Positions 44,145 through 52,571 of a stretch of DNA of 64,000 nt are shown here, in pieces. The translations under genes were made by a program, and so were the position numbers. Below the pieces are notes generated by a model that made no database searches, was not told where the DNA came from, and worked only from the letters and a program-made list of their open reading frames with translations. Origin of the DNA: Miltoncostaea sp963771025 (GTDB lineage Bacteria; Actinomycetota; Thermoleophilia; Miltoncostaeales; Miltoncostaeaceae); assembly GCA_963771025.1 (NCBI GenBank), contig CAVYRL010000008.1, positions 310,001 through 374,000 of the forward strand, written 5' to 3'. How positions within the stretch are numbered: position 1 is the stretch's first letter; the number at the start of each line of letters is the position of its first letter.

Positions 44145-44368
44145 CGCAGGCTCGCAACGCGGGGACGACGTATCCGCACCCGGGCGTGACGGGACCGAGA
44201 CGACGTGGTGCCGGCGGCCGGACCAGGGACGCACGGCCGATCGGGCCATGTTGCGCGCGTGGGCAAACCCGCAACACGACGGACCCCGCTCCCGTTCGTT
44301 AACGCGCGACTCGGCAGTAGAGTGTCTCGCGTCGAGGACCCGCTTCCCGGTGGGCGAGGAGGTTTCCC

Positions 44369-44698
44369 GTGAGGTTCGATCACGTCGCGCAGGAGGTCCC
44401 GGACATCGCGGAGGCGGTGGCGTGGCAGCAGCGCACCGTGCCGGGGACGACCGTCCTGCACCAGGACCCGTCGTGGGCCCTCGTGGAATCGGGCGGCGCG
44501 CGACTCGCCTTCGTACTGCCGGGGCAGCACCCGAGCCACCTCGCGTTCCGCGTCGACGCCGCTGAGCTGGAGCGGCTGGCGACCGCCAACGAGGCCACGA
44601 TCTCGACTCATCGCGACGCCACGCGCAGCATCTACCTGCAGGGCCCGGGCGCCCTCGCGACCGAGATCATCGCCTACCCCGACGACGCCGACGCCTGA
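44369..44698 (+). CDS. VOC-superfamily (glyoxalase-like) protein
   Basis: The 109-residue product starts with GTG at 44369. It opens MRFDHVAQEVPDIAEAVAWQ and later has SHLAFRVDAAELERLA, as in glyoxalase/bleomycin-resistance-fold enzymes. One VOC module of this size would act as a dimer. Metal ligands are not clear-cut. It is the first gene of a + strand block (to 49738) and lies divergently to comM. Confidence 0.8.
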   Translation: MRFDHVAQEVPDIAEAVAWQQRTVPGTTVLHQDPSWALVESGGARLAFVLPGQHPSHLAFRVDAAELERLATANEATISTHRDATRSIYLQGPGALATEIIAYPDDADA

Positions 44699-44725
44699 GC
44701 GGCGCCGGCCGCGAACCGACCCAGA

Positions 44726-46459
44726 GTGAGCCCGACCACCCGGATGACATCGCTCGCCGCGCTGGCCGTGGCGCTGGGTCTCGCCGCCACCCCGGCCGTC
44801 GCGGCGGCGCCGCCGGATGCCCCCGCCGGCCGGCAGGTGGTCGTCAAGCTCGCCGAGGGCGTGACCACTCCGGCGGTGGATGCGCTCGAGGCCCGGGCGG
44901 GGATCCGCATCACCACGCGTCTCTCCGTGCCGGGCGCACGCGTTGCGACCGTGGACGACGGCGTCACCCGAGCGCGCGCCCTGGCCCGGCTGAACGCCGA
45001 TCCGGCCGTCGAATGGGCCGAGCCGAACCGCGTCTACACCACCATGACCGTGCCGGACGATCCGTCCTTCCCCGCCCAGTGGAGCCTGCCGACCATCGGC
45101 GCCCCATCGGGCTGGGACGTCACGACCGGCGGCGCGCCGGGCGTGCGCATCGCGGTCATCGACTCGGGCGTCGATCTGACCCATCCCGATCTCGCGCCCA
45201 ACCTCGTGGGAGCCAACCCCGGTGAGACCGGCTCGGGGCGCGAGACCAACAACCGGGACGACGACGGCAACGGCAAGGTCAACGACTGGCGCGGCTGGGA
45301 CTTCGTCAACAACGACAACACCCCCCAGGACGACACGCCGGCGGGTCACGGAACGCACGTGGCGGGGATCATCGCCGCCCGTGGAAACAACGATCTGGGC
45401 GTGGCGGGCATCGCCTGGCGGGCCCAGTTGATCCCGGTGAAGGCCATCAACGACCAGGGCAACGGCACCGAGCAGCAGATCGCCGCGGCGATCACCTACG
45501 CGGCCCAGCGCGGAGCACGGATCGCCAACGCCAGCTTCGGCGGGCCCAATCAGTCCAGCCTGATCACCTCCGCCATCGCGCAGGCCCCCGACACGCTCTT
45601 CGTGGTCGCGGCGGGCAACGGCGGCAGCGACAGCGTGGGGGACGACAACGACGAGGAGCCGATCTACCCCTGCAACCTGACGCTGCCGAACGTCGTGTGC
45701 GTGACGGCGACGGGGCGCACCGACCAGCTCGCGAGCTTCGCCAACACCGGGCGGGGCACGGTCGATCTGGCAGCGCCGGGAGTGGACATCCTGAGCACCG
45801 ACCTCGGCGGGGGCTACACCTCCGACTCGGGCACCTCGTTCTCGGCGCCGATGGTCACCGGGGCGGCGGCCCTGGTGCTCGCGGCGCACCCCACCTTCAC
45901 CAGCGCCCAGCTGCGCGACGCGATCCTGGGCGGCGTCCAGCCCCTCGCCTCGCTGGCCGGCAAGGTGGTGACCGGCGGGCGCCTGAGCCTGCCGGGCGCC
46001 CTGGGGATCGCCCCGCTCCCGCCCCCGTCGAGCGGAGGCGCCACGCCGTCGGCACACGCGCCCTCGCCCGCACCCGTGATCCCCATCGTCCCGAGGACCC
46101 TCCCGCGGGTGAAGGCCGCGACCCCCCCACGCCCCGCGGCGAGGGTCCTCGCCCGGTCGCGTAGGTGGTTCATCTCGCTGAGGCTCGGGGAGTCCTCCAC
46201 GGCGAGCGCCCTCCTGCAGCGCCGGAAGCCGGCCGCCGGACGACGGCGCGCGAGGTACGTCGTGGTCACCGGAGTGCACCGGAGGAAATACCGAGAGGGA
46301 ATCCGGCGGATTTCCCTGGGTAGGCTCGCCGCAGGCCGGTACCGTCTCCGGGTCAGGGTGACCGGACCACGCGGTCGCGCGACCCTCACGCGGTCGTTCC
46401 GTGTCCGGGCCGCACCACGGAGGAGAGGGACCGCGTCGCATGTCGCGCTCCGCGGCTGA
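44726..46459 (+). CDS. Secreted subtilisin-like serine protease (S8)
   Basis: The 577-residue preproprotein has a signal peptide (ALAVALGLAATPAVAAAPPD) and an inhibitor-like propeptide (residues ~35-105). The catalytic triad is Asp146 in AVIDSGVDLTHP, His208 in GHGTHVAGI, and Ser371 in GTSFSAPM. The oxyanion Asn is in VAAGNGG. About 150 C-terminal residues are Pro-rich then basic (LRLGESSTASALLQRRKPAA, RYRLRVRVTGPRGRATLTRS), a beta-rich domain common to secreted proteins of this lineage. It starts with GTG at 44726. The end overlaps the next gene by 20 nt. Confidence 0.95.
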   Translation: MSPTTRMTSLAALAVALGLAATPAVAAAPPDAPAGRQVVVKLAEGVTTPAVDALEARAGIRITTRLSVPGARVATVDDGVTRARALARLNADPAVEWAEPNRVYTTMTVPDDPSFPAQWSLPTIGAPSGWDVTTGGAPGVRIAVIDSGVDLTHPDLAPNLVGANPGETGSGRETNNRDDDGNGKVNDWRGWDFVNNDNTPQDDTPAGHGTHVAGIIAARGNNDLGVAGIAWRAQLIPVKAINDQGNGTEQQIAAAITYAAQRGARIANASFGGPNQSSLITSAIAQAPDTLFVVAAGNGGSDSVGDDNDEEPIYPCNLTLPNVVCVTATGRTDQLASFANTGRGTVDLAAPGVDILSTDLGGGYTSDSGTSFSAPMVTGAAALVLAAHPTFTSAQLRDAILGGVQPLASLAGKVVTGGRLSLPGALGIAPLPPPSSGGATPSAHAPSPAPVIPIVPRTLPRVKAATPPRPAARVLARSRRWFISLRLGESSTASALLQRRKPAAGRRRARYVVVTGVHRRKYREGIRRISLGRLAAGRYRLRVRVTGPRGRATLTRSFRVRAAPRRRGTASHVALRG

Positions 46460-48233
46460 CATACGGCCCCGCCCGAGATCGGGACAGCGCGGGCGCGTCG
46501 CGCTCGCCTTGGCCGTCGCCCTGTGCGCGCTGGCCGGCCTCGCCGGCGCCGCGACGGCGGACGAGCGCCTCAGCCCCTTCGACGTCTCGACCCAGGTCTT
46601 CACCGACAAAGCGGGCGACAGCGGCGCCGCGCCCGATCTGCTGTCCACCCAGATCACGCACATCGAGAACGACCCCGGGACAGCCGCCGACGACCAGATC
46701 CTCTTCACCTCCGTGCTGGACAAGGCCGGCCTGGGCGCCCGCTTCGGCCCGGGCGACTTCGTCATCTGGTACCTCGACACCGACAACGACGCCTCGACCG
46801 GCGGCCCCGGCGCGGTGCCGGGAAGCTCGCCGATCGGCGCCGAGTCGCGCATCGTCCTCTTCGGCCCGGCCACGGCGGGCGGCGTGCCCGACGTCGAGCT
46901 GTCGCTGTGGAGCGGCTCGGGCTTCACCTTCGTCCGTGACCTGACCTCGTCGGAGGTGGTCATCTCCGAGGCCCTCGGCATCGTGGGCCTTCAGGTGCCG
47001 CGCGCCGACGTCAGAGCCGCCCGGGGATCGACCCTGGCACTGGTCGAGGCATCGACCACCAGCGGCCAGGCGAATCCTGACTTCGCGCCGGACACCCCTC
47101 CCCGGTACCGGCTCGCCATCCCTCCGGCTCCCGGCGCACCCGGCGTGGGCGCCACGGCGACGGCCGCCGTCGCGGGCACGACCTCCCTCACGCTCAGCGC
47201 CAGCGTGGACCCCCAGGGCCTGCCGACGACCTACCGGTTCCAGTACGGGGCGAGCACGGCGTATGGATCGGAGACCACGCCCGGCAGCGCGGGCGCGGGC
47301 AGGGGCGGCACGACCGTCTCGTCCGCGGTCACCGGGCTGACCCCGGGGACCACCTACGACTACCGGGTGATCGCGACCAACGCGGCCGGCACGACGATCG
47401 GCCCCAACCAGACGGCGACGACGGCGAGCCTGCCGCCCTCCGCGAAGACCTCGGACGCGACGGTCACCGGAATCCGCACGGCGGTGCTGAGCGGCGTCGC
47501 CGGCACCCGGGGCAGCCCGGCGTCGGCCTACTTCGTCTGGGGCCGGAGAGCCACGAAGCTGTGGTCGCGCACGCCGGAGCAGCGGGTGACGGGCGACAAT
47601 CTGAACGTGCGCGCGTCGCTGAGAGGCCTCGTCCCACGCCGGCGATATCACTACCGGCTCGTCGTCGAGAGCGCCGGCGGGCAGGCGCAGGGCGCGATCC
47701 TCAGCTTCGTCGCCCGCCGGACGCGCGTGCTGGCCGACGTCGCCGTCGCGACGGGTCCCGCGACCGCCGGGCGCACCTCGCTGCGCGCGCTCAGGGCGAC
47801 CGTCCGGACCGTCAGCCTCACCACGGGGCGCACGGTGGTGTCCCCGAGGGCTCTCCGCTCGGCCCGCATGACGGTCTCCTGCGCGCGGGGCTGCAGGCTC
47901 TCGCAAGCCTTCGACCTCAGCGCCCCGAGGGCGCGGGTCAGGCACGTGACCGGGCCACGCGGGCGCTTCTGGGGCACCGCGTCGCGCGCCCGCCGGGGCT
48001 CGGTGAACCTGGCGATCCCCCGGCCCGGGCGGAAGGTCTCGTTCAACCTCGCGCCGCTGTTCAGCGACGGCCGCGGGCATCCATACCTGTTCTCGCGCGG
48101 ATCCGTGATCCTGGTGCGCGTGGCCGGCCCCGGGCTGGTGGCCAGCGCGACCCGGATCGCCGTGGGACCGGGCGTCAAGAAGCAGCGCTGCGCCCTGTCG
48201 GGTGGTCGCGCCATTGGATGCCGCCCCCTCTGA
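46440..48233 (+). CDS. Secreted multidomain beta-sandwich (Fn3-like) protein
   Basis: The 597-residue product has the RBS ggaggagaggga and a signal peptide (ALALAVALCALAGLAGAATA). The N-terminal module contains STQVFTDKAGDSGAAPDLLS and FVIWYLDTDNDASTGG. Two fibronectin-III-like modules follow, one with LPTTYRFQYGASTAYGSETT and GLTPGTTYDYRVIATNAAGT. The C-terminal part is basic (RALRSARMTVSCARGCRLSQ). It is presumably a cell-surface or extracellular adhesion protein. It overlaps the subtilase gene, suggesting that protease and substrate or partner are co-expressed (inference). Confidence 0.82.
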   Translation: MSRSAADIRPRPRSGQRGRVALALAVALCALAGLAGAATADERLSPFDVSTQVFTDKAGDSGAAPDLLSTQITHIENDPGTAADDQILFTSVLDKAGLGARFGPGDFVIWYLDTDNDASTGGPGAVPGSSPIGAESRIVLFGPATAGGVPDVELSLWSGSGFTFVRDLTSSEVVISEALGIVGLQVPRADVRAARGSTLALVEASTTSGQANPDFAPDTPPRYRLAIPPAPGAPGVGATATAAVAGTTSLTLSASVDPQGLPTTYRFQYGASTAYGSETTPGSAGAGRGGTTVSSAVTGLTPGTTYDYRVIATNAAGTTIGPNQTATTASLPPSAKTSDATVTGIRTAVLSGVAGTRGSPASAYFVWGRRATKLWSRTPEQRVTGDNLNVRASLRGLVPRRRYHYRLVVESAGGQAQGAILSFVARRTRVLADVAVATGPATAGRTSLRALRATVRTVSLTTGRTVVSPRALRSARMTVSCARGCRLSQAFDLSAPRARVRHVTGPRGRFWGTASRARRGSVNLAIPRPGRKVSFNLAPLFSDGRGHPYLFSRGSVILVRVAGPGLVASATRIAVGPGVKKQRCALSGGRAIGCRPL

Positions 48234-49285
48234 GCACCTACGAGCGGATCGCACGCCTGCCGCTGGTCGTGGAGGGCTACACCCTCGAGGTGCTGAGCCT
48301 CCAGCTGTCCGAGGAGTTCACCCGGCTCACGACCGTCGTGCACCTCCATGGCGGCGGCCTCGAGGGAGTCGGCGAAGACGTCACCTATGACGCCGATGAG
48401 CACACGGCCCAGGCCGATGCCGGGCCGGTCCTTCCCCTCGCGGGCGGGTTCACGCTCGACAGCTTCTCCCGGCACCTCGAGACCCTCGACCTGTTGCCCG
48501 TCGCCACCCCGGAATTTCCTGCGTTCCGGGACTACCGGCGGTGGGCTTTCGAGAGCGCCGCGCTCGACCTGGCGCTGCGCCAGGCCGGCACCAACCTGGC
48601 GAGTGCCCTCGGCATCACCCCGCGACGGGTCACATTCGTGGTGTCCACCCGCCTCGACGAGCCCGCCGACGCGGGCCGCGTGACACGTTGGCTCGACCGC
48701 GACCCGTCGTTGCGCTTCAAGCTCGATCCGACCGACACCTGGAGCCAGGTCCTGATCGACGAGCTCCGCGAGCTCGACGCCGTCCGGATCATCGACCTGA
48801 AGGGCTGCTACTCCGGGACGATCGTCGACGGCTCGTACGACCCGGCGCTGTACCGGCGGCTGATCGCCGGGCTGCCCGAGGCGTGGATCGAGGACCCGCG
48901 CCTGAGCCCGGAGATCCGAGCCGAGCTGGTGGGGCACGAGGGCCGGGTGACCTGGGACGCGCCGATCCATTCTGTGGACGACATCCTGGCCCTCGACTGG
49001 ACGCCGCGGATGATCAACATGAAGCCCTCGCGCTTCGGCGCGCTGAGCCGCCTCTTCGCCGCGTACGACCACTTGGCAGCCCACGGCATCGGGGCCTACG
49101 GGGGCGGCCAGACCGAGCTCGGCCCGGGCCGCGGGCACATCCAGTACCTGGCATCCCTCTTCCACTCGGGATCGCCGAACGACGTGGCGCCCAGCGGGTA
49201 CAACGACCCGTCTCCCCCACCGACGCTGCCGAGCAGCCCACTGCCGGTCGCGGCCTCCCCGGTGGGCTTCCGCTGGGGCGACTGA
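48218..49285 (+). CDS. Enolase-superfamily enzyme (MLE/MR-like barrel)
   Basis: The 355-residue product follows the enolase superfamily plan: an N-terminal capping part (EGYTLEVLSLQLSEEFTRLT, ALDLALRQAGTNLASALG) and a barrel. The barrel has ligand positions in RFKLDPTDTW, RIIDLKGCY, WIEDPRL, VTWDAPIHSVDDI and a Lys in NMKPSR. These match the K, D, E, D, K order at the strand ends. The family abstracts a proton alpha to a carboxylate using Mg2+. The substrate is unknown. The ATG at 48218 overlaps the preceding gene by 16 nt. Confidence 0.78.
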   Translation: MPPPLSTYERIARLPLVVEGYTLEVLSLQLSEEFTRLTTVVHLHGGGLEGVGEDVTYDADEHTAQADAGPVLPLAGGFTLDSFSRHLETLDLLPVATPEFPAFRDYRRWAFESAALDLALRQAGTNLASALGITPRRVTFVVSTRLDEPADAGRVTRWLDRDPSLRFKLDPTDTWSQVLIDELRELDAVRIIDLKGCYSGTIVDGSYDPALYRRLIAGLPEAWIEDPRLSPEIRAELVGHEGRVTWDAPIHSVDDILALDWTPRMINMKPSRFGALSRLFAAYDHLAAHGIGAYGGGQTELGPGRGHIQYLASLFHSGSPNDVAPSGYNDPSPPPTLPSSPLPVAASPVGFRWGD

Positions 49286-49329
49286 CGGACGACGGCTGCG
49301 AGGCGCGCGGAGTCTGACACCAAGGGTGT

Positions 49330-49344
49330 CGCCGCCGGGCGGCG
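49330..49344. terminator. G/C-rich hairpin after the enolase-superfamily gene
   Basis: CGCCGCC at 49330-49336 faces GGCGGCG at 49338-49344, in the 81-bp gap before yraN. It has no T-run. It is a candidate transcription end or attenuator only. Confidence 0.3.
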
Positions 49345-49366
49345 GCGGTGGGCAGGGTCTTCCGTC

Positions 49367-49738
49367 ATGCCGACGCGTCACGAGCGGGGCCGGGCCGGAG
49401 AGCGCGCCGCCGAGCGATATCTGGTGCGGCGGGGCTGGACCATCCTCGACCGGCGATGGCGCGCGGCGGGTGGGGAGCTCGACCTGGTCGCCGGCCGCGG
49501 GCGGGTGGTGATCATGTGCGAGGTCAAGACCCGGGGCGACCCGGCCGCGCTGATCGAGCCCCTGACGGCGGCGCAGCGCACCCGCATCGCCCGCGCCGCC
49601 GCGGCCTATCTCGCGGACCGGCCCGAGCTACACGGGCGCGAGGTGCGCATCGACCTGATCACGGTGCACGCCGGGCGCCTGCGCGCCCGCGTGCGGCATC
49701 ACGCCGGGTATGCGGCCGACCGGAACGAGAGCCGGTGA
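49367..49738 (+). CDS. yraN: YraN/UPF0102 family endonuclease-like protein
   Basis: The 123-residue product has the typical opening RGRAGERAAERYLVRRGWTI and the nuclease-like core GGELDLVAGRGRVVIMCEVK (E-D-...-EVK, a Holliday-junction resolvase-like fold). The family is usually placed beside rnhB and comM. Here it is convergent with rnhB, their 3' ends overlapping by 40 bp, and separated from comM by 5 kb. Confidence 0.92.
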   Translation: MPTRHERGRAGERAAERYLVRRGWTILDRRWRAAGGELDLVAGRGRVVIMCEVKTRGDPAALIEPLTAAQRTRIARAAAAYLADRPELHGREVRIDLITVHAGRLRARVRHHAGYAADRNESR

Positions 49739-50355
49739 AGGGGCGAGACCCCCTCCGCGGCGAGAGCGGCACGGTGATCGGGCGTCGCGTACCCCATGTG
49801 CTGCGCGAAGCCGAACTCCGGATATGCCTCGGCCACCGGGCCGCCCATCAGGCGATCGCGCGTGGTCTTGGCGATGACCGACGCGGCGGCGATGCAGGCG
49901 CTGGTGCGGTCCCCTCCGACCACCGCGCGGTGAGCGGGCGCCGACGGGCCGAGCCGGAAACCGTTGACCAGGCACACGGACGGACAGGGGGCGATCGACT
50001 CCAGCGCGCGTGCCAGCAGGCGCAGGTTGGTCCGATGCAGGCCGTCGCGATCGATGGTGGCGGGTGCCGCGGTCAGCACCACCACCTGCTCGGCGTGGCG
50101 CATGATCGCTCTGGCAACCCTTTCGCGAACGGCCGGGGTCAGCTTCTTGGAGTCGTCCAGATCGATCAGCGCACGCCGTCCGGCGGTGCTGAGCCCCTCG
50201 AGGTCGAGGCACACCGCGGCGACCACCAACGGCCCGGCGAGGCATCCGCGGCCCGCCTCGTCGGTGCCCGCGACCCGCGCCGCCCCCAGCGAGCGATCGT
50301 GGGCGAACAGGCGGGCGGACGGACGATGCTGCCCAGGTCGTCGCCGGGCACCCAT
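49699..50355 (-). CDS. rnhB: Ribonuclease HII
   Basis: The 218-residue product has the metal-site motifs AGTDEAGRGCLAGPLVVAAV (first Asp-Glu), LIDLDDSKKLTPAVRERVAR, and VVGGDRTSACIAAASVIAKT with its catalytic Asp, followed by FGFAQHMGYATPDHRAAL. It removes ribonucleotides and RNA primers from DNA-RNA hybrids. It is the last gene of the long - strand superoperon. Confidence 0.95.
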   Translation of the reverse strand: MGARRRPGQHRPSARLFAHDRSLGAARVAGTDEAGRGCLAGPLVVAAVCLDLEGLSTAGRRALIDLDDSKKLTPAVRERVARAIMRHAEQVVVLTAAPATIDRDGLHRTNLRLLARALESIAPCPSVCLVNGFRLGPSAPAHRAVVGGDRTSACIAAASVIAKTTRDRLMGGPVAEAYPEFGFAQHMGYATPDHRAALAAEGVSPLHRLSFRSAAYPA

Positions 50356-50383
50356 CAGCCGCCCGAGGCCCCGCCAGACGTGG

Positions 50384-50731
50384 TTAGGAGCGCTGCTTCT
50401 CGCGGATGCGGGCCTTCTTGCCCACCTTGCCGCGGAGGTAGTAGAGCTTGGCGCGGCTGACGTCGCCCTCCATGACCCGCTCGATCTTCTCGATCTTGGG
50501 CGAGTGCACCGGGAACGTCCGCTCCACGCCCACGCCGAAGCTCTGCTTGCGAACCGTGAACGTCTCGCGGCTTGTGGATCCCTGGCGCTTGATCACCGTT
50601 CCCTCGAACACCTGGACGCGCTGGCGTGTGCCCTCGATGACGCGGAAGTGGACCTTCACGGTGTCCCCGGCCTTGAACTCCGGGATGTCGGTGCGCAACT
50701 GCTCGCGCTCAAGGCTCTCGATGACGCTCAT
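50384..50731 (-). CDS. rplS: 50S ribosomal protein L19
   Basis: The 115-residue product fits L19: FKAGDTVKVHFRVIEGTRQR, QVFEGTVIKRQGSTSRETFT and RAKLYYLRGKVGKKARI. The ATG at 50729-50731 has a ggagtg RBS. It sits between trmD and rnhB, as in many bacteria, but without the signal peptidase gene often found there. Confidence 0.97.
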   Translation of the reverse strand: MSVIESLEREQLRTDIPEFKAGDTVKVHFRVIEGTRQRVQVFEGTVIKRQGSTSRETFTVRKQSFGVGVERTFPVHSPKIEKIERVMEGDVSRAKLYYLRGKVGKKARIREKQRS

Positions 50732-50845
50732 GGCGCGTTCACTCCTCGATCGGCATGCCCGGGTCAGGCCCGGCAAAACGACCGGGAGCATAGCAAGGGA
50801 TCCGGCGGGAACCCCAGCCGGGCGCAGGAACGGCGCGAACCCGTT

Positions 50846-51523
50846 CTAGGAGGCCCGGGGCTCCAGGGTGCGCTCATCGCGCCAGCGCGCGATCGCCCCG
50901 TGGTCGCCCGATAGCAGCACATCGGGCACGGTTCGGTCGAGGAAACGCGCCGGACGCGTGTAGTGCGGGTGCTCGATCCGCCCGCCCAGGCCCTCGGAGA
51001 ACGACTCCGCGATCAGGCTGTCGGCGTTACCGAGGGCCCCCTCGAGGCGGCGGGCCACCGCGTCGATGACGGCCATCGCGGCCACCTCTCCCCCCGCCAG
51101 CACGAACGGCCCCAGGCAGATCTCGTCGTTGGCCAGGACCTCGTGCACCCGCTCGTCGAAACCCTCGTAGCGCCCGCAGAGCAGGGCGATCTCAGGCTCG
51201 AGCGCCAACTCGCGGGCGACGGCGTCCGTGAACGGCCTGCCGCGGGGCGTGAGCACCACCACGCGACGACTGTCGCGCACCTGCTCGGCGCGCTCCCCGT
51301 ACACCGCCTCGAGCGCGGCGGCCATCACGTCCACACGGATCACCATGCCGGGGCCGCCGCCGTAGGGGGAATCGTCAACCTGGCCGTGGGACAGAGGGGT
51401 GGTGTCGCGGGGCGAGAAGCACCGCAGCTCCAGGCCGGCCGACAGGGCCGCGTTGGTCATGTGCCGCGGGCGGCGCATCCAGTCGAACCACTCCGGGAAG
51501 AGCGTGAACACGTCGATCCGCAC
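50846..51523 (-). CDS. trmD: tRNA (guanine37-N1)-methyltransferase
   Basis: The 225-residue SPOUT enzyme opens MRIDVFTLFPEWFDW. It contains PYGGGPGMVIRVDVM, LLCGRYEGFDERVHEVLAND and LGPFVLAGGEVAAMAVIDAV, the trefoil-knot SAM site. It methylates G37 next to the anticodon to hold the reading frame. GTG start, 4 bp after the rimM stop. Confidence 0.97.
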   Translation of the reverse strand: MRIDVFTLFPEWFDWMRRPRHMTNAALSAGLELRCFSPRDTTPLSHGQVDDSPYGGGPGMVIRVDVMAAALEAVYGERAEQVRDSRRVVVLTPRGRPFTDAVARELALEPEIALLCGRYEGFDERVHEVLANDEICLGPFVLAGGEVAAMAVIDAVARRLEGALGNADSLIAESFSEGLGGRIEHPHYTRPARFLDRTVPDVLLSGDHGAIARWRDERTLEPRAS

Positions 51524-51527
51524 GTGC

Positions 51528-52040
51528 CTACTCCGGGCCGAAGAGGTCGGGCCGCAGCACGATGCGCCGGCCCGGCACGTCCAGGTCGACCACCGCGTCG
51601 GCGGTGAACGGAACCAGGAGCACCTCCTGCGACGTCTCGACCTCCAGCACGTCGTTGGCGGGCGCCGCGATCACCTCGCGCACGCTGCCGAGCGGACGGT
51701 CGCCAACCAGCACCTCGCAACCCACCATCTCGCGCACGAAGAAGGTGTCCGGATCGGCGGGGCGGCCCACCCGAGCGGTGTCCACGGCGATTTCGCCACC
51801 GGTGAAGACCGCGGCATCCTCGCGCGAGGCGAGGCCCTCGAAGGCCAGAATCGGCGTATCGGGCAGGCCGCCACGCGCCGCCAGCACCAGTCTTCGGACA
51901 TCGCCCTGGCGCGTGCGCAGATCAACAGCCTCGCCGACGCGGATCGTGGCCAGAGTAGGGCCCGAGGCCCGCGCGTGCATCGCTCCCTGGATCCCGTGAG
52001 GCCGGCCGACGCGGCCGATCACGACCGCCTGAGAACTCAC
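51528..52040 (-). CDS. rimM: 16S rRNA processing protein RimM
   Basis: The 170-residue protein opens AVVIGRVGRPHGIQGAMHAR and ends with the PRC-barrel (VLEVETSQEVLLVPFTADAV, RIVLRPDLFGPE). RimM binds ribosomal protein S19 and helps mature the 30S head. GTG start. It is in the standard rpsP-khpA-rimM-trmD-rplS order. Confidence 0.95.
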   Translation of the reverse strand: MSSQAVVIGRVGRPHGIQGAMHARASGPTLATIRVGEAVDLRTRQGDVRRLVLAARGGLPDTPILAFEGLASREDAAVFTGGEIAVDTARVGRPADPDTFFVREMVGCEVLVGDRPLGSVREVIAAPANDVLEVETSQEVLLVPFTADAVVDLDVPGRRIVLRPDLFGPE

Positions 52041-52052
52041 CGGATCCCCGCG

Positions 52053-52274
52053 CTAGTCGACGATCTCGAGGCTCGCCCGCTCGCCCCGCGCCATCGATGC
52101 CGATCTGAGGATCACCCTCAGCGCCCGCGCGATGCGGCCACCGCGGCCGATCACCTGGCCGAGGTCCTCGTCGGCCACGTAGAGGGAGATGACGCGCCCG
52201 TCGAGGTCGCCCTCCTCCTTGACCTCCACCTGCTCGGGGTGGTCCACGAGGCCGCGCGCCAGGGCGCCGACCAT
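52053..52274 (-). CDS. khpA: KH-domain RNA-binding protein KhpA
   Basis: The 73-residue product is one KH domain: VEVKEEGDLDGRVISLYVAD, then the GxxG-type loop VIGRGGRIARALRVILRS. KhpA/YlqC binds RNA and is usually encoded between rpsP and rimM, as here. Confidence 0.95.
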   Translation of the reverse strand: MVGALARGLVDHPEQVEVKEEGDLDGRVISLYVADEDLGQVIGRGGRIARALRVILRSASMARGERASLEIVD

Positions 52275-52303
52275 GCCCGAGAGCGGACTGAGCTCCTCGG
52301 GGC

Positions 52304-52546
52304 TCAGGCCTGGGCCCGCGCGATCTTGATCAGCTTCTTGACCGCGGACGTGGGCTGGGCGCCGTTCGAGATCCAGGCATCCGCCTTGGCGACGTTGACC
52401 TCGACGATTGAGGGGTGCGTCTGCGGGTTGTAGCGGCCGATCGTCTCGATGTTGCGCCCGTCACGGGGCGATCGGACATCGGCCACGACGACGCGGTAGA
52501 TGGCGTTCTTCTTGCCGCCCACACGGGCGAGGCGAATCTTGACCAC
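52304..52546 (-). CDS. rpsP: 30S ribosomal protein S16
   Basis: The 80-residue product opens VKIRLARVGGKKNAIYRVVV, then RSPRDGRNIETIGRYNPQT, both invariant S16 blocks. The GTG at 52544-52546 has RBS aagggag. It lies between ffh and khpA. Confidence 0.97.
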   Translation of the reverse strand: MVKIRLARVGGKKNAIYRVVVADVRSPRDGRNIETIGRYNPQTHPSIVEVNVAKADAWISNGAQPTSAVKKLIKIARAQA

Positions 52547-52571
52547 GGTGCTCCCTTGTCTTTGGTGTCGA

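Noticed and set aside
43856..46981. A 1041-codon - strand frame over the subtilase gene.
   Set aside because: It is the antisense of the subtilase and VOC genes and joins comM out of frame.
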